A stretch of DNA of 64,000 nucleotides from Actinomycetaceae bacterium (GTDB lineage Bacteria > Actinomycetota > Actinomycetes > Actinomycetales > Actinomycetaceae): contig JAUMUM010000003.1 in the NCBI GenBank assembly GCA_030530685.1, forward strand, positions 44,424 through 108,423, given 5' to 3'. A program made the translations under genes and the position numbers. The notes below the pieces were generated by a model that saw only the letters and a list, made by a program, of their open reading frames with translations, searched no databases and was not told where the DNA came from. This document shows, piece by piece, positions 45,244 to 55,054 of this stretch. Numbering within the stretch: position 1 is the stretch's first letter; each line of letters opens with the position of its first letter.

Positions 45244-46614
45244 CTACCCGAGGAAGAGGCGGGATAGCCCGGTGCCGACCAGGCACGAGGTGATGACGCA
45301 GATGAAGCCGGGGACGAGGAATGAGTGGTTGATAATGAACTTGCCTATGTGCGTCGTGCCCGTGCGGTCGAAGCCGATGGCCGCCAGGTCCGAGGGGTAG
45401 GTCGGCAGGATGAAGTAGCCGTAGGCCGCCCCGTAGAAGCCGACGAGCACCACCGGATCCAGCCCGAGTTGCAGGCCCAGCGGCGCGATGACCAGCAGGG
45501 CGGCGGCCTGGGAATTGACCAGCTTGCTGACGATGAACAGGACGATGGCGTAGGTCCACGGATGGTCCCGCACGACGTCGGCCAGTCCGTCTTCCAGCGA
45601 CTCGATGTGGGCGCCCATGAATGTCTCGGTCATCCAGGCCACGCCGAACACCGAGAAGATGGCCGTCATGCCCGAACGGTAGACCGCGCCCTGGTTGATC
45701 TTGGCGCTATCGACCTTGCACGTCAGCAAAATGACTGCTCCCGCCAGGAGCATGAGCATCTGAATGGTGAGCGTCATCGACAGCGGCTCGGGTTCGGCCA
45801 CCTGCCCGGGCTCGGCCTCGCCCGGGAACTCGGGCCGCAGGCCGCTGAAGGCTCCCAGGACCACGACGAGCGCGATTGCCGAGAAGAAGATGACCACCGA
45901 ACGGTAGGCCTCACGCGGGAAGGCCTTGCCAATGAGCGTCTCGGAGTTGGCGTAGACGTAGTCACGGAATGCCGGGTCCTTGAGCTTTTCCTGGAAGACG
46001 GGGTCGTCGTCCAGGTCCTTGCCGCGGCGCATGCTCCACAGGGCGGCGAGGATGACGCCGGACAGGGATGCGGGGATGGAAACGACGAGGATTTGCAGGA
46101 CCGACCAGCCCGTGTCCGTGCGCTCATTGAGGATGCCGATGAGTGAGACGGTGGCGACGGATACCGGTGAGGCCGTGATGCCGACCTGGGCTGCCACGGA
46201 GGATATCGCCATTGGGCGTTCGGGGCGGATGTTCTTCTTGACGGCGATGTCGGAGATGATCGGCAGCATGGTGTAGACGACGTGGCCGGTGCCGCACAGG
46301 ACCGTGAGCGTCCACGTGGTCAGTGGGCCGAGGATGGTGATGTGCGAGGGGTGTCGGCGTAGGAGGCGTTCGGCGTACTGCATGAGCACGTCGAGGCCGC
46401 CCGATGCTTGGAGGGTTGAGGCGCAGCCTATGACGGCGAGGATCGTCAGCATGACGTCGATGGGCGGGTCGCCCGGCTTGAGATGGAAGACGAAGACGAG
46501 GATGGTCAGCCCGATCCCTGAGATCAGACCAAGGCCCATGCCTCCGTAGTGGGTTCCCAGGAGTAGACAGCCGAGGATGACGATGATCTGGAGGATGACG
46601 GCAAGAGTGTTCAT
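45244..46614 (-). CDS. Anaerobic C4-dicarboxylate transporter, DcuA/DcuB family
   Basis: A 456-residue membrane protein that aligns along its length with E. coli DcuA: GLDVLMQYAERLLRRHPSHITILGP, GTGHVVYTMLPII, AAQVGITASPVSVA, CKVDSAKINQG and ILPTYPSDLAAIGFDRTGTTHIGKFIINH. It would exchange fumarate, malate, aspartate or succinate during anaerobic growth. About 10-12 membrane spans; a hydrophilic loop after residue 210 (GKDLDDDPVFQEKLKDP). The ATG at 46614 has GGAG 8-9 nt upstream; longer in-frame starts extend into non-coding DNA. It suggests fumarate respiration or aspartate uptake. Confidence 0.92.
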   Translation of the reverse strand: MNTLAVILQIIVILGCLLLGTHYGGMGLGLISGIGLTILVFVFHLKPGDPPIDVMLTILAVIGCASTLQASGGLDVLMQYAERLLRRHPSHITILGPLTTWTLTVLCGTGHVVYTMLPIISDIAVKKNIRPERPMAISSVAAQVGITASPVSVATVSLIGILNERTDTGWSVLQILVVSIPASLSGVILAALWSMRRGKDLDDDPVFQEKLKDPAFRDYVYANSETLIGKAFPREAYRSVVIFFSAIALVVVLGAFSGLRPEFPGEAEPGQVAEPEPLSMTLTIQMLMLLAGAVILLTCKVDSAKINQGAVYRSGMTAIFSVFGVAWMTETFMGAHIESLEDGLADVVRDHPWTYAIVLFIVSKLVNSQAAALLVIAPLGLQLGLDPVVLVGFYGAAYGYFILPTYPSDLAAIGFDRTGTTHIGKFIINHSFLVPGFICVITSCLVGTGLSRLFLG

Positions 46615-47253
46615 GGCTATCTCCATTGATGTAGGTGGGCGGCTCAATTCCGACTCTATTGACTGGATTAGCCGTCCAAGGCTGGAAATGTGACCGGTCG
46701 ACGACGGACCGCAAAGAACAGTCCCCGCCAAGACGTCAAGTGTGACCTCCGTCCCATTTGCGGGTTGCTCGTGGGCCACGCCCGCGGGGTCCCGAGTGGC
46801 CGCGGTGGCGCAACGTCAAAGTCGGTGGCCCGTGGAGCAGATGGCGGTGCGACGTCGTCCGTTCGGCGCTCGCGCCAACGCATCGAGCTTTGGCATCGAC
46901 CTCAATGCGGGGCCTCGCGTGGTGGCCGAATGGGTCCCTAGCGGGTAAGTTCCTGCCGAATCTTTCGCCGGTGAGATTCGTTGTCGACTCTGTGACCCTC
47001 ATCTCTCATTCGTTGATCACTGGCGGCTGCCACCGCGAGGTGATCGAACTCGTCGCACCCCAGCCGGGACGGAGTATCGGCCCGGGCGAGGTGGGGATCG
47101 TGGTCGACTACCGGTCATTGCGGATGGGCGCCCGCCTGCCCGCGCCGTTTTCTAACGGAGGTGCTTTCTACTATTTTTGGTAGGTATCTAGTAGCTTCCG
47201 GGTCTAAGGTACGGGACGACGGCCACTCGCGCCCCGCGCACACAGGAGGAAAG
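46615..47253. other. 639-bp divergent spacer, no gene seen
   Basis: Regulatory DNA for the Dcu-type transporter and the AI-2E-family gene. Open frames here are GC-rich artefacts on both strands; no clear Fnr- or Crp-like palindrome was found. Confidence 0.45.
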
Positions 47254-48804
47254 ATGACACTCAAGTCGCTGTGGAAGCGTCTTTCGTCGCGCGGTAGTGA
47301 CTCGACGATGCGCGACGAGGGTGCCGTCTCTGGCGATGGCGAGTTGCCCGAAGGCGTTGAATCACCGGCACCCGACGAAGCTTCGATAGGCCGGGGTGAT
47401 AGCGCCGGATCGAAGCCGGGCGTGACCGACGGCGCGAGGGACGCTTCGACGCCGGAGTCATCCGGGGCCCAAGCGGAGCCGTCTGCGGGTGGCACCGGCG
47501 CGCCGCTGGGGACGACGTCGCGCCAAGAGTCGGTGACTGGTGCGATTGAGCACGTGGCTCGGCCCGACGGCGAGAGCCCCACCGGTGCCGACGAGTCAAG
47601 TTCCGGTGGCCAGGTTCCCGCGGACGGGGACGCGGCCAGGCGCGACTCCAGCGTCCCGGTTGGCATGAAAGTCATCATGGTCGTAGCGCTCGTGGCGGTG
47701 TGCTGCGCGGGACTGCGCGAGATCCGGGAGATCTTCGCCCCGGCTTTCTTTGCGCTCACGCTCGTCCTAACGGTCCGGCCCATCCACCGCTGGCTCGTGC
47801 GGATGGGGCTGCCCCCGTTCCTCTCGGGCCTTTCCACAATCCTCGCGCTCGCCGCCGGGTTGCTGGGTGTCATCGGCCTGACGGTCTGGTCGCTCGTGCG
47901 GCTGCCCGAGACGCTCGGTCAATACTCCGGCAATCTGCAGGACCTCGTTGGGCAGCTGCAGGAGCTGGCGGAGAGGCACAACCTGCGAACCGATCAGATC
48001 CTGGACAACATCAACACGGACCAGATAGTCTCCCTCGTCACGACGGTGATCAACTACATGACCTCGACGGGCACGCTCGTCGTTCTCATCGCGGCGACGA
48101 TGCTCTTCATCACGGTCGACACCATGACGATGGAGGCTCGCTCTAAGATCGTGGACAACCACGACTCGTCGCTACACCAGGCGCTGTCGAGCTTCGAGGG
48201 GCGCGTGCGCCAGTACTGGCTCGTCTCCACGATCTTCGGCATCATCGTGGCCATCGTCGATTTCTTCGTGCTGAGGATGCTCCATGTGCCCGAGGCTTTC
48301 GGGTGGGCTATGGTCAGTTTCGTCACCAACTACATTCCCAATATCGGCTTCGTCCTCGGCGTCATTCCGCCCGCCCTCATGGGTCTCATCGACTCCGGAT
48401 GGGTGACGGCCGTGTGGGTCGTGATCCTGTACACCGTGGTCAACGCCGTCATACAGGGGATTTTCCAGCCCAAGATCACTGGTGACGCCGTCGGCCTATC
48501 CACGACGATCACGTTCCTGTCCCTCCTCTTTTGGACGGTCGTGGTCGGTCCCCTCGGTGCAATCCTGGCCGTGCCGCTCACGCTTTTCGCCAAGGCCGTG
48601 CTCATTGATTCCAGCCCCGGCACACGCTGGCTGGAGGTGTTCCTCATACCCGAGTCGGAAGCTAGGAAGCGAGATGAACGCGGCATATACGATGAGGAGA
48701 ACCCCGCTCCCGACGAGTTCGTCGACTTCATGACAGCTGAATTACAGGAACGTGAATCCGGACGCAGGCCCCTTTTGCTGCGCCGTACGGAACGCCAGAG
48801 GTGA
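47254..48804 (+). CDS. AI-2E family transporter (PerM/TqsA-like)
   Basis: A 516-residue membrane protein. The first 130 residues are hydrophilic Ser/Gly/Asp/Glu-rich. The conserved permease follows: ILAPAF-like EIFAPAFFALTLVLTVRPIHRWL, WSLVRLPETLGQY, and the C-terminal core YIPNIGFVLGVIPPALMGL and FWTVVVGPLGAILAVPLTLFAKAV. Members export small molecules or act in Na+/H+ exchange; AI-2 itself need not be the substrate. The ATG at 47254 follows AGGAGGAAAG. The next gene starts 11 nt after the stop, so it may be co-transcribed with the penicillin-binding protein. Confidence 0.9.
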   Translation: MTLKSLWKRLSSRGSDSTMRDEGAVSGDGELPEGVESPAPDEASIGRGDSAGSKPGVTDGARDASTPESSGAQAEPSAGGTGAPLGTTSRQESVTGAIEHVARPDGESPTGADESSSGGQVPADGDAARRDSSVPVGMKVIMVVALVAVCCAGLREIREIFAPAFFALTLVLTVRPIHRWLVRMGLPPFLSGLSTILALAAGLLGVIGLTVWSLVRLPETLGQYSGNLQDLVGQLQELAERHNLRTDQILDNINTDQIVSLVTTVINYMTSTGTLVVLIAATMLFITVDTMTMEARSKIVDNHDSSLHQALSSFEGRVRQYWLVSTIFGIIVAIVDFFVLRMLHVPEAFGWAMVSFVTNYIPNIGFVLGVIPPALMGLIDSGWVTAVWVVILYTVVNAVIQGIFQPKITGDAVGLSTTITFLSLLFWTVVVGPLGAILAVPLTLFAKAVLIDSSPGTRWLEVFLIPESEARKRDERGIYDEENPAPDEFVDFMTAELQERESGRRPLLLRRTERQR

Positions 48805-48815
48805 GGAGTTAGCGT

Positions 48816-51800
48816 ATGTCCAAGTGGCCCCCGAAGTTGTCTCCCGGAGGGGAGAATTCCGCCGCGAACGGTCAGTCCTCAGCCCAGGGGGCCCAGCCTC
48901 TGGTTCGCGACGGTGGCGTGCCGCGCGAGGGCGGTGTGCTGCGCGAGGGCGCCGCGACCGAGCGCTTCGGCGCGGCCGCGGAGGCCGGCGGGGGCGCCGC
49001 CAGGCCCGGGACGCCGGCCGGTTCTGGTGCCAGGCAGGCTTCTTCCGGCGCGAGGCCCGCTTCGCCGGGTGGTCCTTCGGCGCCTACCGGTTCCGGCGCT
49101 AGGCAGGCTTCGCCGGGTAGGCCGCCGACGTCGGCCACACCGGGAGCATCGGGCAGGCCGCCGACGTCGGCCCCACAGGGCGGGCGTGGCAGGCCCGTGG
49201 CCTCGGCGCCTACCGGCTCCGTCCCGTCGGCCAGGCCGTCGGCTCCAGCCAGGTCTGCGCCTGACCCTTCGGCCACCGCCAGGATGGCACCGCCAGACGC
49301 CACGGCGGCAATGAGACCGAGCGAGGCCAGCGCTGCCGGCGGTGGCGCTGCCGGTGGCAAGGCCGCCGGGGGCAAGAAGCTGTGGCCCGGCGCAAGGCCC
49401 GGGAGTAGCGAGGCGGCATCGACGTCTCGCGAGGCGGGCGCCGCTGCCGCCCGAGGCGAGAGCGCCGCGGCAACCGAGAGGATTGCGATTGCGGACCGGA
49501 TGGCGGCCGGCGACCAAGCCCCGGAGGCGCGAAAGGCGGCGGACGGCGGCAGGGACGGGGCCGCTGCGGCCGCGGGAAGGGCCGGCCGCGCTGACAAAGC
49601 AGGCCGCGCCAACAAGGCAGACAAGGCAGACAAGGCCGGCAGGGCCGACAAGGCGGCGGCAGCCGCGGCCACGGGCAAGGCCGCCCGCAAAGGCAAGGGC
49701 AGGGCGGCGCGGGACGCCGAGGTCGAGATGCGCGTGACCCGCCGAGGCAAGCTCAAGCCGGCCCGCAAGAAGGGCTGGAACTACCCGCGTGCGGGCTACG
49801 GACCGATCCGCCGCTGGATCCCTAGCTGGCGGATCGTCGTGGCGTCCATCCTCGGAATGTTCGGCCTGGGCGTGGCGGGCCTGGTCGGGCTTTATATCAC
49901 CACGGATATTCCCACACCGGCGGACTTCGCGCTCGCCCAGACGACGACCGTCTACTATTCCGACGGCGAGACGAAGATGGGAACCTTCGCCGAGTACGAG
50001 CGCGAACCCGTCAAGCTGAAAGATCTTCCCGACCACGTTTCGCAGGCCGTCGTCGCCTCGGAGGACCAGTCCTTCTACACCAATAGCGGAATCTCGCCGC
50101 GCGGCATCGTGCGAGCCCTGGTCAACAACGTCCAGGGAAAGCCCCAGCAGGGCGCGTCGACCCTGACGCAGCAGTATGTCGAACGGTATTACCTGGGCAC
50201 GACCAAGGGGTACTTCGGCAAACTCAGGGAGGCCGTGCTGGCCGTGAAGATCGACAGGCAGCAATCCAAGGAAGAGATCTTGGAGAACTACCTCAACACG
50301 ATCTACTTCGGCAGGGGCGCCTACGGCATTGAGATGGCGGCGCAGAAGTACTTCGGCGTCCCGGCCAGCCAGCTCGACCTTTCGCAGGCAGCCCTGCTGT
50401 CGGCTATCATTCCCTCGCCCAGTTCGTGGGATCCGGCGATCAACCCCGAGCGGGCCGAAGAACGCTGGAATCGCGTGATGAGGCACATGGTCCAGGAGGG
50501 ATACATCACCCAGGAGGAGGCCGACGCCGCCCAGTTCCCGCAGACGATCGAGGTGCAGGCCTCGACGGACTACCAGGGCCCCAATGGCTACCTCATGACG
50601 ATGGTCGCCGACGAGCTCATTGAAAGCGGCGAGTTCTCCAGGGACGACCTCAATCAGAACGGCCTGAAGATCGTCACAACCATCGACAAGGAAAAGCAGG
50701 AGGCGGCCGTCGACGCCGTCGACCAGCTGCCCGCCGACCGGCCAGAGAACAACTACGTCGGCCTCGTCTCCGTCGACCCGCGCAACGGCGAAATATACGC
50801 CCTGTACGGCGGCGCGGACTACCTGGCACGACAACGCAATGCCGTGACGCAGGACCGCGCCCAGGCGGGATCGACCTTCAAACCCTTCGCTCTTTTGGCG
50901 GCGATCGAACAGGACATGCCACTGGGCAAGATCTACTCGTCGAAATCGCCCATGAAGTTCGGTGGTGCCGAAATCCAGAACTTCGACGGTAAGGATCGCG
51001 GTGGCATCGACCTCGTGACGGCCACGAAGTATTCGGTCAACACCGTCTTCGTCCAACTCAACGAGGACGTCGGGCCCGAGAACACGAGGGAAGCGTCGAT
51101 AGGCGCCGGCCTGCCCGAAGATACGCCGGGCCTGGACGACACGCTGACTAACGTGCTCGGCTCGGCCTCGCCCCGACCCATCGACATGGCCAAGGCCTAC
51201 GGCACCTTCGCCAACCAGGGCAAGACAACCACCCCGCACATCGTGCACAAGGTCGAGGGGCGCGATGGCGACACCGTGTTCGAGGGTGACACCAGCGAGA
51301 CCGAGAACTACGAAGAGGAGCAGATGAACCTGCTCAACTACGCACTGCGCTCGGTGACGACCGGCGACGGCACGGGCAAGACGGCCGGGCAACTCGGCCG
51401 CCAGGTCGCCGGCAAGACCGGAACTTCTTCCGGCCCCTGGTCCGCGTGGTTCATCGGGTACATCCCCCAGATGGTGACCGTCGTGGACATGTATCAGGTC
51501 GGTCCCAACGGTGAGGAAGAGGTCCTCACGCCCTTCGGCGAGTACACCTACGGCATTGGTGGCGGGTCCTTCCCCGCCGAGATATGGCTGAGGTACATGA
51601 AGGTCGCGACGCAGGACATGGAGGTCGAAAAGTTCACGAACCCCGAGCGGATTCCCGCGCCGTTGACGACGCCGTCGCCCAAGCGCACGGCAACGCCCAA
51701 TCAGCAGACGCAGCAGCCGACCGAAGAGGTCGTGCCGACGGAGGAGATGCCAACGGAGGAAACGCCGACGGAGGAAACGCCGAGCGACGAGCAGACCGAG

Positions 51801-51980
51801 ACGCCTCAGGACGATTCCGTTTCGCCCGAGCTACCAACGCCCGTCGAACCGATAACGGAGCCAGACACGGGGGGCGGGGAAAATCCGCAACCCGACCCGG
51901 GCCAGCCACCGAGCGCACCCCAGCCCAACAGTCAGCAGGGCCAGCAACAGGGGCGGGAACAACTCTCGCCCGGCGGTTAG
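48816..51980 (+). CDS. Class A penicillin-binding protein (transglycosylase/transpeptidase)
   Basis: A 1,054-residue bifunctional peptidoglycan synthase. A 310-residue cytoplasmic N-terminus rich in Ala/Gly/Pro, with KADKAGRADKA-type repeats, precedes the membrane anchor (WRIVVASILGMFGLGVAGLVG). The GT51 domain has the catalytic VASEDQSFYTNSGI and GASTLTQQYVERYYL. The transpeptidase domain has the S-x-x-K STFKPF near residue 686, the SVN of KYSVNTVFVQL and the KTGTSSG near 867. The Thr/Glu/Pro/Gln tail repeats PTEET. Far longer than the typical 700-800 residues because of both tails. The ATG at 48816 follows GAGGAG. Confidence 0.95.
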   Translation: MSKWPPKLSPGGENSAANGQSSAQGAQPLVRDGGVPREGGVLREGAATERFGAAAEAGGGAARPGTPAGSGARQASSGARPASPGGPSAPTGSGARQASPGRPPTSATPGASGRPPTSAPQGGRGRPVASAPTGSVPSARPSAPARSAPDPSATARMAPPDATAAMRPSEASAAGGGAAGGKAAGGKKLWPGARPGSSEAASTSREAGAAAARGESAAATERIAIADRMAAGDQAPEARKAADGGRDGAAAAAGRAGRADKAGRANKADKADKAGRADKAAAAAATGKAARKGKGRAARDAEVEMRVTRRGKLKPARKKGWNYPRAGYGPIRRWIPSWRIVVASILGMFGLGVAGLVGLYITTDIPTPADFALAQTTTVYYSDGETKMGTFAEYEREPVKLKDLPDHVSQAVVASEDQSFYTNSGISPRGIVRALVNNVQGKPQQGASTLTQQYVERYYLGTTKGYFGKLREAVLAVKIDRQQSKEEILENYLNTIYFGRGAYGIEMAAQKYFGVPASQLDLSQAALLSAIIPSPSSWDPAINPERAEERWNRVMRHMVQEGYITQEEADAAQFPQTIEVQASTDYQGPNGYLMTMVADELIESGEFSRDDLNQNGLKIVTTIDKEKQEAAVDAVDQLPADRPENNYVGLVSVDPRNGEIYALYGGADYLARQRNAVTQDRAQAGSTFKPFALLAAIEQDMPLGKIYSSKSPMKFGGAEIQNFDGKDRGGIDLVTATKYSVNTVFVQLNEDVGPENTREASIGAGLPEDTPGLDDTLTNVLGSASPRPIDMAKAYGTFANQGKTTTPHIVHKVEGRDGDTVFEGDTSETENYEEEQMNLLNYALRSVTTGDGTGKTAGQLGRQVAGKTGTSSGPWSAWFIGYIPQMVTVVDMYQVGPNGEEEVLTPFGEYTYGIGGGSFPAEIWLRYMKVATQDMEVEKFTNPERIPAPLTTPSPKRTATPNQQTQQPTEEVVPTEEMPTEETPTEETPSDEQTETPQDDSVSPELPTPVEPITEPDTGGGENPQPDPGQPPSAPQPNSQQGQQQGREQLSPGG

Positions 51981-52131
51981 GCCCGCCAGCTCAACCGATG
52001 GCCGGCTGGTCCAACCGTTAGCTCGCCGGCAACCAGCAGGCCCGCCGAGACGGGAAGCATCGATCACGTGCTGCGGGCCGACTTCCGGCTGGCGGTGTCC
52101 GTGATCCCGTGAGTACACTTGAGCAAGGTGC

Positions 52132-52157
52132 GCGCATTTCGCGACCGCGGGATGCGC
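52132..52157 (+). promoter_or_regulatory. Hairpin in the rpsF leader, possible S6:S18 feedback site
   Basis: GCGCAT (52132-52137) pairs with ATGCGC (52152-52157), enclosing an internal loop and a short CGC/GCG stem. It lies 70-95 nt before rpsF, where some bacteria carry an S6:S18-binding leader. A TACACT -10-like box is at 52114-52119. The motif match is weak. Confidence 0.25.
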
Positions 52158-52227
52158 CGCCGCAACGCATTGACCCTCCTGTCATGGAGAGACCATGACC
52201 GCATAGACCAAAGGAGGTGGGAAAAGC

Positions 52228-52515
52228 ATGCGTGATTACGAGATGATGATCATCATCGCTCCGACCGTCGATGAACGGAACATCCAGACCTTCGTCGACA
52301 AGCTGCTTCAGGTCGTTCCCAATGAGGGCGGCTCGCTGGAGAAGGTCGACATCTGGGGCAAGCGCCGTCTGGCCTACGACATCGCCAAGCACTCGGAAGG
52401 CATCTACGTGGTCGTCAATATGAAGGCGACGCCCGCGATCGCCGGAGAGCTCGACCGCCAGCTCGGCTTGAACGAGGACATTCTTCGCACGAAGCTGCTG
52501 CGCACCGAGGCCTGA
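52228..52515 (+). CDS. rpsF: 30S ribosomal protein S6
   Basis: A 95-residue S6, MRDYEMMIIIAPTVDERNI onward, with the S18-binding fold and IWGKRRLAYDIAKHSEGIYVVVNMKA. A strong AAAGGAGGTGG precedes the ATG. First gene of rpsF-ssb-rpsR-rplI. Confidence 0.98.
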   Translation: MRDYEMMIIIAPTVDERNIQTFVDKLLQVVPNEGGSLEKVDIWGKRRLAYDIAKHSEGIYVVVNMKATPAIAGELDRQLGLNEDILRTKLLRTEA

Positions 52516-52545
52516 GACCAGGCAATCCACACCGAAGGAGAGACC

Positions 52546-53070
52546 ATGGCAGGCGAACCCATTGTCACCATCGTCGGCAATCTGACTGCCGACCCGGAAC
52601 TGCGTTACGTCAGTTCGGGCACGCCCGTGGCGTCTTTCACCGTGGCGTCCACGCCGCGCACGCTCAATCGTCAGACCCAGCAGTGGGAGGACGGCGAGCC
52701 CATGTTCGTCCGCTGCTCGGTATGGCGCGAGTACGGGGAGAACGTGGCCGAGTCCCTGTCCAAGGGGATGCGGGTGCTTGTGACCGGCCGTTTCACCGTG
52801 CGCAACTACGAGTACAACGGCGAGCGGCGCACGTCGCTGGAGATGCAGGTCGACGAAATCGGCCCGTCGCTGCGCTACGCGCGCGCCCAGGTCACCAAGA
52901 CCTCCGGTGGCGGGGGCGGCAACTTCGGTGGCGGCTACCAGGGCTCGGGCGGCGGCTACGGCGGCCAGGGCCGCGCCTCCTACGACGCCCCGCAGGGCGG
53001 GTCGGCTCACGACCCGTGGCAGAGCGTCCCGCAGGGCGGTTCGGTCTTTGACGATAACCCTCCGTTCTGA
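52546..53070 (+). CDS. ssb: Single-stranded DNA-binding protein
   Basis: A 174-residue SSB with an N-terminal OB fold ([30 protein letters not shown], then [30 protein letters not shown]), a Gly/Tyr/Gln-rich linker and the acidic interaction tip DDNPPF with its terminal Phe. It protects ssDNA and recruits repair and replication partners. The ATG follows GAAGGAGAG. Standard operon position between rpsF and rpsR. Confidence 0.97.
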   Translation: MAGEPIVTIVGNLTADPELRYVSSGTPVASFTVASTPRTLNRQTQQWEDGEPMFVRCSVWREYGENVAESLSKGMRVLVTGRFTVRNYEYNGERRTSLEMQVDEIGPSLRYARAQVTKTSGGGGGNFGGGYQGSGGGYGGQGRASYDAPQGGSAHDPWQSVPQGGSVFDDNPPF

Positions 53071-53140
53071 CCCTTATCGACTTTCTCGACGGCGCCAGCC
53101 GTCAGGTGGCTTCGGCCACCGCAACTAAAGGAGCACAACT

Positions 53141-53377
53141 ATGGCGAAGCCAGTTCTTCGCAAGCCAAAGAAGAAGGCCAACCCTCTGAAGTCGGCCAAG
53201 ATCGAGAACATTGACTACAAGGACACCGCCACGCTGCGCAAGTTCATTTCCGACCGCGGGAAGATCCGTGCGCGCCGCGTCACCGGCGTCACCGTCCAGG
53301 AGCAGCGCAAGATCGCCCGGGCCGTCAAGAACGCCCGCGAGATGGCCCTGCTTCCCTACTCGAGCTCGGCCCGCTGA
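53141..53377 (+). CDS. rpsR: 30S ribosomal protein S18
   Basis: A 78-residue basic protein with the S18 core [29 protein letters not shown] and [19 protein letters not shown]. It lacks the CxxC zinc residues near the N-terminus, so it is the zinc-free form. Good AAAGGAG upstream. Confidence 0.97.
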   Translation: MAKPVLRKPKKKANPLKSAKIENIDYKDTATLRKFISDRGKIRARRVTGVTVQEQRKIARAVKNAREMALLPYSSSAR

Positions 53378-53391
53378 GGGGAGGAACGCAC

Positions 53392-53859
53392 ATGAAGATC
53401 ATCTTGACGCATGATGTCGACCGTCTCGGCACGGCCGGCGAGGTCGTTGAAGTCAAGGACGGGTACGGCCGCAACTACCTCATCCCCCGCGGGTATGCGA
53501 TCCGCTGGACGAAGGGTGGCCAGAAGCAGGTCGACCAGATCGCCGAAGCTCGCCGCAAGCGCGCCATTGCGACGCTCGAGGAAGCCACGGCCCAGCGCGA
53601 TGCACTGCAGGCGGCCACGCTGGTCATCACCAAGAATGCCGGCGACAACGGGCGCCTCTTCGGCGCCGTGACCAACGCCGACATTGCCGAGGCCGCCTCC
53701 GAGTTGACCGGCAAGCCCGTGGACCGCCGCACGATCAACGTGGCGACCACGATCAAGTCGCTCGGCTCCTACAAGGCCACGGCCCGGCTTCACGACGACA
53801 TCCTGGCCAACCTGAGCATTGACGTCGTTGCCGCGCCCAGCAAGAAGAAAAAGAAGTGA
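53392..53859 (+). CDS. rplI: 50S ribosomal protein L9
   Basis: A 155-residue two-domain L9. The N-terminal KIILTHDVDRLGTAGEVVEVKDGYGRNYLIPRGYA and the long connecting helix are clear; the tail is KKKKK. It starts 14 nt after rpsR. In many bacteria dnaB follows directly; here dnaB is nearly 8 kb further on. Confidence 0.97.
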   Translation: MKIILTHDVDRLGTAGEVVEVKDGYGRNYLIPRGYAIRWTKGGQKQVDQIAEARRKRAIATLEEATAQRDALQAATLVITKNAGDNGRLFGAVTNADIAEAASELTGKPVDRRTINVATTIKSLGSYKATARLHDDILANLSIDVVAAPSKKKKK

Positions 53860-53888
53860 TGGCGAGCTGACCGCCGTTCGAATGAGCG

Positions 53889-53929
53889 AAGAGTGTGGGT
53901 AGGAGCCATTCCTGCCCACACTCTTTTGT
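53889..53929 (+). terminator. Rho-independent terminator after rplI
   Basis: GAGTGTGGG-T-AGGA pairs with TCCT-G-CCCACACTC around GCCAT (about 14 bp including one G-U), followed by TTTTGTT. The clearest terminator in the window; it ends the rpsF operon. Confidence 0.92.
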
Positions 53930-54189
53930 TCGTGGGGTTGTCTTCCGATCGCAAGGCTGCGCGCTTCGGCATTGAGTCTGCACGCGCTTCGGTGGCCGGT
54001 CCTGTCCGGTGCCATTGCAATGCTCGTCGGCCCAAGGTGGTGCGGCGCCGCGCTGCGTGACCCGACTGCGCCGCGTGATCCGGTCGCGCCGCGCCTCACA
54101 TGGCCCGGGCGTGTCGCATTTCGATGCATGCTGACGCACCCGAATTCCCCCGGGTTATGCTGAGCCGAGCAAACGCGTAGCGAGTGATC

Positions 54190-54699
54190 ATGAGACGATT
54201 CAAGAGTTCTGTTGGCAAGGGTGGTCGGGGCAGGACCTTGGCCCTGTTTGCGATCCTGATGCTGGTGCACATGGGCCCTGCGTCGGCCGACCAGCGCTAT
54301 GCCCCGGTGGCGTCGAGTGCGGACAGTGCCCTGACCGTTCTGAGCACGGATGAGCAGCCTCAAGCTCGAATCGAGAGTTGGATGCGGACCGATCTATTCT
54401 TCGAGAGGGTTACCATCACGCGGAAGGAGGAAGGTTTCGTCGTCAATGCCATGCCCACGGAGTTCGGCAAGAGCGTCGTGCGCAACCGCGGCACGTGGTT
54501 CCTCCAGGAACTCGAGGTTCGAGCGAAGGCCGGCGTCGGCGACGAAGGCCAGCCCTACTGGAACGAGTCGATCGCCAACCAGCTCACGTGTCACCTGGCT
54601 GGCTACCCCTTCTCCCTGCCCGAGTACAACCTCGAATCGTGGCGGCCCAGCGTCGAGCCGTACGTCTCGCTGGTGACCTATCAGTGCAATCCGCGATGA
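54190..54699 (+). CDS. Secreted DUF2599 domain protein
   Basis: A 169-residue protein with a signal peptide (basic start, then TLALFAILMLVHMGPASA with cleavage likely after ASA). The C-terminal DUF2599 signature is YWNESIANQLTCHLAGYPFSLPEYNLESWRPSVEPY ending in CNP, with two cysteines that probably pair. The family is secreted and of unknown function. The ATG at 54190 or a GTG 6 nt before it could start; neither has a strong ribosome site. The 330 bp before it hold the rplI terminator and nothing else recognised. Confidence 0.75.
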   Translation: MRRFKSSVGKGGRGRTLALFAILMLVHMGPASADQRYAPVASSADSALTVLSTDEQPQARIESWMRTDLFFERVTITRKEEGFVVNAMPTEFGKSVVRNRGTWFLQELEVRAKAGVGDEGQPYWNESIANQLTCHLAGYPFSLPEYNLESWRPSVEPYVSLVTYQCNPR

Positions 54700-54745
54700 A
54701 CCGAGCAGGTTGGTGGACGACGTCGACTCGTGGAAGGCTTGTCCC

Positions 54746-55006
54746 ATGAACGAAACCCCCAAGACGCGCGACCCGCTCGGCGCCGTCACGCTGGCGGCGG
54801 CTCTCGTCAGCGCCGCCCTGTTCATCCCCCAACCCCTGGCATCGATTCCTTTCGCGCTCGTGGCGTTCGTTGTTTCCACCTACCGGTGGCTCTTCCGACG
54901 CTCGCATAGTCAGGTCGTTCAGTACACCGCGATCCTTTCGGCATCCGTTCTCGTGCTACTGATTGCCATAGGTGTCGTCTCCTTTTTTGCCGCCTCTAAC
55001 GCCTAG
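54746..55006 (+). CDS. Small hypothetical membrane protein
   Basis: An 86-residue protein with two to three membrane helices (VTLAAALVSAALFIPQPLASIPFALVAFVV and YTAILSASVLVLLIAIGVVSFFAA) around a short RRSHSQ loop. The ATG at 54746 follows GGAAGG with 8-nt spacing. It lies 46 nt behind the DUF2599 gene and may share its transcript. No family recognised. Confidence 0.65.
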   Translation: MNETPKTRDPLGAVTLAAALVSAALFIPQPLASIPFALVAFVVSTYRWLFRRSHSQVVQYTAILSASVLVLLIAIGVVSFFAASNA

Positions 55007-55054
55007 AATCCAAGTGCCGGTTACTTTGCTGCCAGGCAAGGAGAGAGGAATCGC